64,000 nucleotides of DNA from Amyloporia xantha. Its lineage: Eukaryota > Basidiomycota > Agaricomycetes > Polyporales > Adustoporiaceae. Each line of letters begins with the position of its first letter. The first letter of the stretch is position 1. The stretch is taken from NCBI GenBank assembly GCA_036971615.1, contig JAYKKR010000018.1, positions 372,001-436,000 on the forward strand. The letters run 5' to 3'. Shown in pieces: positions 12,157 to 22,194 of this stretch. The position numbers and the translations under genes were made by a program. The notes beneath the pieces are model-generated. The model did no database searches. It was given only the letters and a program-made list of their open reading frames with translations, and was not told the DNA's origin.

Positions 12157-12561
12157 CACCGTGGGGCCTGAGTTATTGCTGGGCCTAGGATATCATTGTA
12201 TCGCCCACCTCGAGGTTTCAGTCAGCCTGGGCCGGAAATTAAACACAAAATATTCATTTATCCCGCTCGTTAAAGATATCTGCGTGTCATGTCGATTCAT
12301 CACACGTTGTTAAACAGACGGAGCAGATATGCAGCACAAAATTTTGCTTTCATTATTTATATACGTTCACGTCTCGGTCTATCCAGATATTGTCGCTGTC
12401 TGAACGGCCCGCAGGGAAAAAGGGAGCCTTAGATATTGCACATAACAGTCCGTACCATGAAATAGGAAGCAACAAGACGAATACGAATGTGCCGACGAAT
12501 TGTTCCCCTAGAACTGCGAAGAGGGCTACATGTCCGTAAAGAAAAAGATCAACACGATGTC
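12157..12561. other. Intergenic, no gene seen
   Basis: AT-rich spacer between the 3' end of the histidine-phosphatase gene and the promoter of the FDHP-repeat gene. No coding signal. Confidence 0.4.
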
Positions 12562-14506
12562 CTAAGCCCCATTGCGCATCCCGCTCTTCTCATGTTGTTG
12601 CTGGGCATCAATGCGGACTTCCTGAGATCGAATGGAACGTTAGCTGGGGTGATTCTCCGGATTATTGTGGACGTAAAATTCTCACCTCTTGACCCTGCAG
12701 ACGGACATAGCTGTTCTTACGCCTCAAGTTCTTGACGGTCTTCGATATCAGCCACAGTCCGAGCATGAGAATGAATGCAATGATGAGACCGCAGCCACCG
12801 TTGATCAAAGCGTTGCTCTTAGCGTAAGCCTCGGGAAGCTCCGGCCAAGTCAATGACTTGGCACCGCAGGCCTTCGCCCAATCGCGATTACTGTTGATGA
12901 CCGAGTTCTATTTGAAAGTTGCGTCAGCTTGCTGTATGCCTACCGGCAACCCGATATCTAAGGGAAGTCAGGCGTATATGGATAGCTTGCGAGCGCTCTG
13001 GATCATATCTATTTATCGGAACTCATGCGCACCTCCAGACGGTAGATGAACTCGGTAAGCGGGATATCCTCTTGGTGCCCGAAGACGTGAATAGTTTCGA
13101 AATCCCCGGAGGTACCGTTCTTGAACTTGAAGCGCAGGAAGTCGCGCACGTCAGGCGCGTGTGCACGGCGCAGCTCGATGGAGAGAGCAGATGCAAAGTC
13201 GGCTGAAGGATGTCTGCGGCGTTAGAGTGTAGGAATGATAGATGCATTGTCTAGGGCTCACGAATTGCTGCAAGTTCAGGACGAGATTCAACGACCTCAG
13301 TCATGTGAAGCAGTGAGATGAAGGGCTGGTATGTAGTCGCGACGAGCATGAACTGGAGAGGGTCACCGTTGAAGGCGATACGTTCGAGGGCACTGACGAT
13401 TGAACCGAGAGCAGTACGGCCGGCGACTGAGGTACAAGATAAATTGTATCGCATAGACGGGAAAGCACATTGTACGCACTGTTACCGATGCCTGCCATCG
13501 CAGGGTCCGAGAACACAAGATTCTCGCGGAAGTCCGCGAGGCCGCGAGCTTGTTCAATGTACGTTGGCGGAAGCCTGTGCGCGTAGGTCTTGTTGTGAAT
13601 CAACTCAGTGTTCATGTAATCCCACAGCTGTCCGGAAAGATTCAGGATTTAGCGATATGATCTGAGGGAGGGAGAGCAAAAAGACACTCACGTTGTACTA
13701 GCGCGCAAGATTACAAAATCAGGTGAGTGCTAGCAGTTCTATGTATATGGCTAACTCATACCGCATTCTCCATAGTGGCAGGTCTGCCGAAGATAAAATC
13801 GCCAACATCGGTGAAGAACGACCTGGCCGCCTTTCCTACCTGCTTGAATTCGGATGAGGCTTGGATTCTCTCGACATGCTTCACAAAGGCCTGCCGTAAC
13901 CATGGTTAGCCAAGTTAGGTGTATTCTGGCTTGGAAAAGTGCGTACCGGGCAGTCGGTCCAGCTCTCCAAAGAGCGGTCGTTGCTCGGTTCAACAGTCTC
14001 CACTATAATTCATGATTTGAGTGTCAGTTCTATTACGATGCGAATTAGACAGACCTGGGATATACTGGTATCCCCCGAGAGGCGCCATCACAGTAGTCTC
14101 GTTCGCGAGAGTCATGCGGTTGGCAGGGTTCGGAGGGAACAACCCTTGCAGGAGTGCAGTGGCCGAGTCGAACACTGCAGGCCCCTCCGCACCGACCTTG
14201 ACGCGCACATGCACCTGATCGAGATCGACAAGATCTGTGTGAATGCCACGAATGTGCGAAGGGTTCTCGGTGTTGAAGTATGTCTCGCGCAGATAGACAC
14301 CAAGCTGGTGGGCTTGAACCTGTTCAATACAACAGGTGTCAGCTGAAGTTGACAAGAGTTCGAGTGCTGAGTGCGGAGCGACATGCCTCGCCAAGCGGTG
14401 TGCTGAGTGTGGGACCCGGCTGGTAAGTGATCGGGTCCTGGTACGCCTCTATGCGGTCACCGTTGCGAGCAAGGACCACGACACCAAGAACTTCAGGGTG
14501 AGACAT
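12562..14506 (-). CDS. Histidine phosphatase superfamily protein with C-terminal membrane anchor
   Basis: Start ATG at 14506 (MSHPEVLGVVVLARNGDR). The catalytic block is VLARNGDR followed by YQDP and a TPLGE stretch; RNGDR stands where histidine phosphatases have RHGxR, so the usual catalytic histidine is replaced by Asn. Further exons give QLGVYLRETYFN, a region near GGYQYIPG, ENAYNLWDYMNTELIHN, PPTYIEQARGLADF, GNIAGRTALGSI and FETIHVFGHQEDIPL, the order seen in fungal membrane-bound members of this family. Near the C-terminus is one hydrophobic helix (INGGCGLIIAFILMLGLWLI) followed by a basic RRK segment, so the catalytic part is probably extracytosolic or lumenal. The last small exon ends KSGMRNGA with the stop at 12562. 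Two odd splice features, a GC-AG first intron and a 6-base exon, are reported separately. Activity is uncertain because of the Asn. Confidence 0.85.
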
Positions 14507-16461
14507 TGTTGTAAGAGTAGATGGTATGGTGTTCAAAGGAATCCAACTGATGAAGAACACTGAGAGTGCTGGACTGTCAGTAAAATGTGGTGTCGCTATA
14601 TAGTAGCCTCTGGCGGCTAAGACGTAGCACGTTGATGTACGATTGCAAGTAATTTAGATAAATAAGTAACCGGCGACGAGTGTGCGGGGAGGTGTACGTG
14701 AGGCAGCGTGCCAGTAGCCTCCGAGAACATGACTGCGAAGAGATGGAAGCCCACCTGATGAGCGAGGAAATAATACAGAGCAAACAGTAACGTGGCTTGC
14801 AAGCCCCAGGCGCTGTGGCGAAGTATTATCGTTCGAAGCAAGTAGCCAGCGGAGACGAACATTTCTCCACCACTATGGGGAATGCCATGTACACCAAGTG
14901 GCTTCGAAATTTATTGAAATATCAGTCTAGGCCCGTCATTTGCCCTTTCGACATCATTTGAAGAACGGAGAATGCTGTAGAGAAGGTCATTGGGCACCAA
15001 ACTCAGACACCAAGCCCCACGGCTCCGTAAAGATGCAAAAGCATGTGTTCGATGGGCACAATTCAAAAACACGTCTCCTTGAAGCACCAAAAACACGCGG
15101 GACGCAATGGAAGAACTTGCTGTGTACCACGTGACCGCTCCCGTGTGAGGGCGCTGTGAGCTGAAATGAGTGTGGAACACATTGATGCGCTCATTGATTA
15201 CAGCGCAAGTAAAGAGGGCACCAATACAAATGTCGATCGAATCCTCCACAGAAGTAGCTGTCTGCGGAGGAAAGTTGAGTAGGAGTAAGGTCATAAAAGA
15301 AGCATCAATATAAGCTCGGAAATAGAGAGGCATGAGGCTTTGCCTCCTGTTGACCTCACTTTGCTAATGATCATCGATCAATGCTCCAGCGCGGGGAAGA
15401 AGGGAAGTTCCTTAGAACAGGTGGTGACCGTGAGGTGGAGCAATTAACAAACTCGGCAGTAGCCTATGTGTCGACTGAAGCACCGTTCGTCTTTTCAGTA
15501 ACTCTGCAGGCTGCGCAGTCCGCGCGGACAGACAGAGAGGTCCGCCGTGTTCACTAAGAGTGTAGTGTGCGTAGGGCGGTATATGCAGACGAGCCCATGG
15601 CCACATTATCTGTAACGAGCCGATTGACAACACCTCGTTGCGTGAACAATGCATGTTGAGAGGGCCGTGTAAAGCACGTACATTGACAGGATCATATGCA
15701 TCCGTCCTCCACTGGCGCAATGTTTACTAGCCTGGACATCGCTTCGCGGGTCCAATCAAGTGACCTGTCACCGCCAATGTCCCTGAATGCTTGGCAAGTC
15801 GCGGACATGGGACGGAAAGAGGGTTGATGGAATATCGAGGACCGTAACGATCACGTCGAAAGCGGCAATGAAAGCGATTCTGGACAGGGCGATGGACACG
15901 CACCCCCTCTGGAGTGCGGACTATCCTCCAGCCGTCTCCTTGAGCATCATTGTGCGGCTCCAGTCTTGCCAACCTTGCTTTTCTGTATTTTCAGCTTTCT
16001 CTCCAACTCCACCTGCCTCTCGCCTCCTTCCTATCGGTCTTCTCCTCAACGTCAACGCTCATAGGAAAGAGCAGGCGCAGCCTTTCATGTTCCCTCATAT
16101 GATCGACTACGTGCATACCTGTTTTCACGCAGATTGCACCGGAAAGAGATTGCACCGGAAAGAGATCCCACGCTGGGCTTCAAAGCTTACCTTGTCCCTT
16201 CTGGCAGCTGCAAATAGGCCTGATGAGCATAATCTAGCCCAAGCAAGCACTATAAGACATGGACGCTATCATGAATCCGAATTTCGTCAGAATTAGATCG
16301 TGAATCGCGACACAAGCTGTGATATTTATACGCGAATTATCAAATTCTACGCGCTGATTCCCGCTTTCGATATAACCTGAAAATCATATTCAGAAATCGT
16401 ATTCTAATCAATCGGAAACAAAACAGCAGTATGACATACATATATATCACACTCACTTGCT
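14507..16461. other. Intergenic, about 1.95 kb, no gene recognised
   Basis: Reading frames of 60-170 codons exist on both strands (for example 15787-16296 plus and 14911-15333 minus), but none has a recognisable domain or exon pattern. A short direct duplication of GATTGCACCGGAAAGA is visible at about 16133-16162. The stretch may hold a lineage-specific gene, but I cannot support one. Confidence 0.4.
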
Positions 16462-17673
16462 CTACTTCTTACCCTTCTTCTTGCCCTTGCCACCTCCTCC
16501 CGTAGGCGCCGAGGCCTCCACAGTGCCCTGCGTCGCCCCTCCTCCCGCGCCCTTTCCTCTCCGCTTTGCATGTGCTTGCATATAGCTGCTGCGTTCGCTC
16601 TTCTTCAGCCAGCGCTCGGGATCGGGTGGGGGCGTAACGCCGGGCACCACGCCAGCAGGCAGGCGGCGGGCGCGGGGCTTCTTTGATTGAGGCAGTGATT
16701 GTGACTGTGCTTGAGTCTGAACCCGACTTCGCGTGACGATGTTGCTCGTGCTGTGAAGAGGGTGGGAAGTAGAAGGGAGAGCGGGTGGCGGTGCTGACTC
16801 GAGGGCGTCGGCGAGTGCAGACGGGAGAGCGGTCAGAGCGGAGAGATAGCCAGAGTTGAGGAAGTCCAGATGAGACTGCGCCGCGGAGAGATTGGTGAGG
16901 ACGTCGGCTTGTTCGTCCGAATGCTATGAGTGATAAAACATGTCAGGAGACGTGAAGCTGAGGTAGATAGAAGAAGCCATGGCTTTGGTAGTGACAAGGG
17001 ACGACGTACCGGCTCAGCCGTATCCAGGAGTGTGTTGTATAAATCAAAAGCAGCTTGATACTCTCCCTCTCTGTACGCCTGTCCAAGCCAACGGGACATG
17101 TCACCAATTCGCCCTGCACGCAAGACAAATTGATCCGCACCAGTTGCGCCTCGAGATGCATTACGCCCCTGCTCCCCTCTCCCTCGGCCCCATGAGCCTT
17201 CATACTCTCCAGTACTGCCGTTGACTCCGCCTCATGGTGCAAACGGTAGAGAGAATACGCCTTTTCAAACTCAAAATCCAAGTCGAGAGACGCGTCAGAC
17301 TCTTGTGAGGCGACTTCCTCAACCAGTGAGAGCGCTTGAACATATTGCTCCGTCTGCAAGAGGAGGAACACCTTCGTCTGCAGAGCGTCGGGATCCCGCG
17401 GCTTGATTCTCAATACTACGACACATCAAATTAGCATCATATAGCCGTTCTGCACATCGGTCAATAGATGGGAAGACACGCACTCTTGTCACATGTCTTT
17501 ACAGCGTTCCCGAAGTGCCCTCCATCAATCTGCGCGCACAATGAGGTGAAGAGGCGTTTGAGCCGGTCGGCATCTGAGGGAGGTTGTCGAGGAGTCTTCT
17601 TCTTGGGCGCACCATGTTTCTGCTCCTTGCGCCCAACACCTGCCCGCAATTCAGACTTTGCGGTAGGAGCCAT
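16462..17673 (-). CDS. SRP72, signal recognition particle subunit, shortened form
   Basis: Four exons (17673-17484, 17415-17141, 17078-17010, 16923-16462) join in frame to 331 residues. The N-terminus (residues about 30-160) is the start of the SRP72 TPR solenoid: DADRLKRLFTSL, then ILRIKPRDPDALQTKVFLLL, LEAQLAYREGEYQAAFDLYN and HSDEQADVLTNLSAAQSHLD. The C-terminus is the RNA-binding tail, with PPPDPERWLKKSERS followed by a Lys/Gly-rich end. SRP72 with SRP68 binds 7S RNA in the signal recognition particle that targets secretory proteins to the ER. Fungal SRP72 proteins are usually about 600-680 residues; here the open frame runs directly from the early TPRs into the tail, so roughly 300 central residues are absent. 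All splice sites look normal and no frameshift is seen. Confidence 0.85.
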
Positions 17674-18643
17674 GTCTCTGTTCTGGCGATGTCCAATAAG
17701 CGGGAAGTACGATTGTGAAGTCACAACAGGACAAGAGCTCAGAGCGGCTCATAACAGCCTCAGCCGCCCTGAGTCACGTGTACTCCAAGCGTCGGCCCGC
17801 CCTTCGATTTATATGGCAATCCTCCCGCCCATTAACGCACTTGGTTAGAGACGGCGCTGCTCCGCCCGCCCGAGCCCAAATGACCTCTAGTCACCATTGT
17901 TGCAGGTCTCATGTCAGGTGCCATGTACTTATTGGGATTGGACGCATGACATATGACGCTCGATTTCGAAACATACATTGAATCTTGATCAAGGAGGGAA
18001 CAATGAATCGCTGGGATCATCATGTATGCACCGACGCGATATGCAGGGGCATTGCAGGCAGCTGGCATCATCTTCCATTATCTCCCCCTCATCATTTGCT
18101 TCCTCTACAGCATGTAATTTTAGAGGACTCTTGCTAATGTAGTCCCAAATGCATGCCAAGGACAGCAGCGCCGACGAAAAGACAGAAAGACACCAATTGC
18201 GACGACCACCATCACGTGAAGACCCGCAACGAGCCTCAGCGAATCATACACTCGCTTGCTTGTCACGTGAGCGGGTAAATGTTGCGGGTGCAACAAGGTG
18301 GAGCTGATTTGTCAGCACCATACACCGTACATCAATTGATAACCAAATGACAGGTCATTTGGGACAAGATCGAATTGCGAACTCAGTGCAAGACTATGGC
18401 AAGCGTAACGGTCGTGCTCTGTTTTGAAACTCAGAGCCCTCCTCCGCTGTTGCCATCAGCTACTATACCATGTATGGAGTACAGGACCCTGAAGACTCCC
18501 TATGGTACCTCCCTACCCAGTTTATTATAGGGGGCCGGTTTCTCCTTCTTGAACTTCAGACTGAAGGATGACAGTGGCGGTTTGCGATCCTGCGCTGCCC
18601 TGATGTGCGCAAACAGTGACACGTACTTGAAATAGGCCCGCGC
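17674..18643. other. Intergenic; outer part of inverted repeat
   Basis: No gene recognised. A segment near 18398-18417 (AAGCGTAACGGTCGTGCTC) is found inverted near 21278-21297, outside the well-conserved 241-base repeat, so the inverted duplication once reached further out. Confidence 0.45.
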
Positions 18644-18884
18644 GGCATGCAGCCTGAGACCCCGCGTCGTTCGTGTATGGTCTATTTGCGTGGATATAGA
18701 AGTTGCAGCACCGAGTCCGGCACATCGTTTCGCTCGAGATCCAACGAGGACGCCGGACGACGGATGGTCACAGCTCGTCCGTTGAGCGAGGGCGATCGGA
18801 CACGGGGAGCGGCATGTGGTAAGCTCGAATTGTGCTTGCGCGTCACACTATTCACGGCTGATTTCGACCAATAGATATATTCTT
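18644..18884 (+). repeat. Inverted repeat, left arm (241 bases)
   Basis: Matches 20862-21102 in reverse complement over 241 bases with a single mismatch that I could see (GGACGACGG here, GGACGCCGG in the other arm). It begins GGCATGCAGCCTGAG and ends AGATATATTCTT. The arms are separated by about 1.98 kb. Near-identity suggests recent duplication or continuing gene conversion. No transposase or target duplication is evident. Confidence 0.9.
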
Positions 18885-19198
18885 GCACTGGGTCTTCTTC
18901 CAAGTCTGAGTGAGTTGGTTCTACTTGTATCCTGCACACCTTCCACCTCGAGTTTCCATGGGATAAATGAAATAGGTCACTCTCGAGATTGTTTCCCATT
19001 CTCGCTTCTTGCACGTCGTGGCCCTTATAGAGTCTGTTCTCTCCTTGATCAATTCAAACTAGACACAGCAACTTTCTCATCCCACTACTTCTCCTGGCAT
19101 ATCCCCTGCTGGACTATATTAGGTAGCGACCTGTCAATGCCCCTCCTTCCCTCCTCCCTCTTTTGCCTAGATTCACTATCCTTGGAAAATCACTGCTG

Positions 19199-19588
19199 AT
19201 GGCCCCATCTACCTCCAGACATAGGCTGTGCTCATCGCTTCAAGCGCCGCACACACCAGGGGCCACTGATGCTCGCGCATACAAGTCCCGCTGGTCGAAG
19301 GATGACACCGTTCTACCGCTTCCCGCAGCAGCAGCAGCTCCTTCCCCGTTGCGACTATCGTCGGGCACGCTCCCGAAATCCTTCACCTCGCCGGAGCATC
19401 GACATGCGGCCCTAGTCGCCCGTGGACTGGTACCGCCCTCTGCCAATGCCAGATGGTTCAGAGACGAGCACGGGTACATGACGTCGCTCAGCGAGCAGGA
19501 GAAGGAGCTCGATCGGCGACTTGCCATCGTCGTCCGCAAAGGGCAGGCAGAGCGGGACTCCAAAGCCAACGTCATCCTGACGGCATAG
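19199..19588 (+). CDS. Small hypothetical protein inside the inverted repeat
   Basis: A single open exon of about 129 residues from ATG at 19199 (MAPSTSRHR). The second half has the run ALVARGLVPPS, then RWFRDEHGYMTSLSEQEKEL and DRRLAIVV, which reads like a conserved charged block rather than random sequence. I have a general impression of similar segments in basidiomycete hypothetical proteins but cannot name a family. There is no signal peptide or membrane helix. The stop at 19586-19588 may be a true end or the gene may continue in later exons of the 2-kb centre. It sits between the two arms of the inverted repeat and could be cargo of a mobile segment. Confidence 0.4.
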   Translation: MAPSTSRHRLCSSLQAPHTPGATDARAYKSRWSKDDTVLPLPAAAAAPSPLRLSSGTLPKSFTSPEHRHAALVARGLVPPSANARWFRDEHGYMTSLSEQEKELDRRLAIVVRKGQAERDSKANVILTA

Positions 19589-20861
19589 CTTAGATCCTCA
19601 GTGACAAACTGTCGTGTTGCGGCAGCCGCCGTTCAGAGTCTCGGAATGCAGACGTCGGACGCCTCGCCAGCCTCTGCTGCTCCAACATCGTTTCCGCCGT
19701 GAGCAACGCCCCGAACACCCTCCTGCTGCCTCTGTGTGCGGCACCTTGCAGAGCCCATACGCGCCCGCCGCGTACACGCTGTCTAGCCATCCGGGCATGA
19801 GCGACTCAGGCGCTATATGCCCTCAACGCTTCAACTCCATCAAGGCAGCCCGAGGATCGTCCAGTAAGTGGCACGGTCTTTTCTTACATGTACGCTGACG
19901 CTTGCAGCAACGCCCGTCCTGGCATCCACAAGCAGCGCGTCTTGTCCGACTTAACTAACCGCGGACCGACAGCAGCATCCGCGTGTCCGCTCGACGCTCT
20001 CGCAATGCTCTCGCAATGCCCGCTTCGGAGGGAGCGGAGAGACTCTGAGAGTGTCCGTCTGACAGTGCGCGCAGGCCCGGTGGTTACGGCGTTCGCGCTG
20101 CCTGGCAACGGTCGAGGCACTCGCTATGTGCCTTTCCCTCCAGCAGATACAGATACGGATGCTTGCCCTGCCGTCCGAACTTCGCGGGCAGCGCGTCTCA
20201 TCTCGTCCGGCAGCAGCAGTGGGAGAGGAAGAGGGTGGCATTCTTTCAATCATCACGCAGTCCACTGTGGACTTGGGGGTTGGGCATCGTCCCTCGGGTG
20301 ATGCCCACGCACTCAGGTCGATCACACACGGCTCTTTGCCTGAGTCACGGGGGGTTCATCGGGTGAGGGGCATCGTCTTGCTCGCCATACATGATCAAGT
20401 CTCGTGGTGAGCGTCCGGGAGACGTACGCACTCTTGTCCGGCAGTTGAACCGCTGATGGGCCTACTGTGCACGGAATGCGCACAGTGTAGTCACGACACT
20501 CTTGAGTGGTCTACTGGATGTGTCGGACAGCCAGCGCGGTTCCGGTCGAGAGTCGAGACAGTATGTACTATGCATCTACTTCACTATTTCGGCTCACTCC
20601 GCACAATTCGGGCGGGCAGGGCGCCGTCTCGCAGCGGATTGTCAAATCCATGCACACTGTCGTCTACTTACACGGTGCACGAGTGGATGGCAAACTGCAC
20701 ACCTGGGACGCGCAGGTGCGCTGCAGCCTGACATCTCCCTTGCTGGGCGCGAAGTTCGTCACTCGACGATCGTCATAGCGGGGCGGTGAATGCTTGGGAC
20801 ATCTCACGCAGACGTCCGGCGCATCGTGATGTACCTATCATGTAATCTACACGAATAGACT
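19589..20861. other. Centre of inverted repeat, no clear gene
   Basis: GC-rich DNA with several frames of 60-140 codons on both strands, none with a recognisable domain. A fragment near 20778 reads GAVNAWDIS, vaguely like a WD40 blade, but is too short to support a call. It may be decayed coding sequence captured between the repeat arms. Confidence 0.35.
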
Positions 20862-21102
20862 AAGAATATATCTATTGGTCGAAATCAGCCGTGAATAGTG
20901 TGACGCGCAAGCACAATTCGAGCTTACCACATGCCGCTCCCCGTGTCCGATCGCCCTCGCTCAACGGACGAGCTGTGACCATCCGGCGTCCGGCGTCCTC
21001 GTTGGATCTCGAGCGAAACGATGTGCCGGACTCGGTGCTGCAACTTCTATATCCACGCAAATAGACCATACACGAACGACGCGGGGTCTCAGGCTGCATG
21101 CC
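20862..21102 (-). repeat. Inverted repeat, right arm (241 bases)
   Basis: Reverse complement of 18644-18884 with one visible mismatch. Beyond its outer edge the two flanks still show patchy similarity out to about 21300, including a 19-20 base match. Confidence 0.9.
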
Positions 21103-22194
21103 ATGCGGATCGATTTCCCAGTGCGCACAAGTGACAAGTCCATGTATATGACTTGACTCCTTGGCGCCTATTGTTACTTCGCGCCGTGATATTATGAGGT
21201 TGGGCTTTCTGGGGTCCTGACCACCCCTCCTGCCGTTGAGGCTGGCCGACAATCGGTCTTGCAAAACACGTGAGCACGACCGTTACGCTTACCATACAAG
21301 ACCGGTGTCTGAGTCCCTCTCAGATCTTTCAAAATTTCACACAATACACCGTTTAAAATTTCCTTCCAACGCAACTCCAAGTCCAGGATTTCTGCAACGT
21401 ATCTTATTGATCACACTAATCTACACAACTAGAAATGCCAGCAGTCGAAGAACATTGGAGTGGGCTTGCGATTTGTTTTTCGGGATGCGGATATCGGCAG
21501 CTATGTATGCATATATTGCACTCGGAATATATTGCTATGTCATACATCTCGCATCAAGAATTGAACCAGACCACTCGCCGAAGATTATTCGACGCCGATG
21601 AACAGCGACTCTGCGTTTGTGACAGAATAACTCTGAATTATCTTCATTTGATGCAATTATAATGTGCTTAAACACAGAGCAAGTATTCTGATGCTAACTT
21701 ACCTCATTGCAAGCCTCTCGAGCTACGAACGGTTTATCGCGGTCCAGCGCGAGCTTGACTCTCGACAGACCCCGAGAATGTCGGGTTCCGTTAGTCACGT
21801 GCAATGTCAATACCATCACTGTCCCCTCCTGCTTCCCCATGCGGCCTTGGAGACACACCCTTCCGACTCCGTGACGAACAGCTCTAGTTACTCGCGTCTG
21901 AGACCGGTATATCACATACACCATTGCCTTCTGTAGCTCGTCTCTCTGGTTGATCTATTTGGTATCTTCACGGAAAAGGTGCCGCCAGTGTACCGGAGCA
22001 GGCCTCAGCCAGTGCCTCCCGGCCTTAGAACGCACCTGCCGCTAGATTCATTCGTAGAGGTATTTTGAGGCAGCTCTAAGTGCTCTTGATCTTCTTTACT
22101 TACCGGATTATGGTAAAGAAGCTATAAGACCCTTGATCATACGAAGATGTATCTGGTCGACCCGTCCAGCCTTACTCTGGATATATGGGGGATC
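21103..22194. other. Intergenic, no gene seen
   Basis: Contains the diverged outer part of the right inverted-repeat flank (to about 21300), then sequence with no recognised exon up to the ceramidase start. Confidence 0.4.

Noticed and set aside
20461..20789. Three overlapping plus-strand frames and a GAVNAWDIS string suggesting WD40
   Set aside because: Too short and in several frames; no repeated blade pattern.
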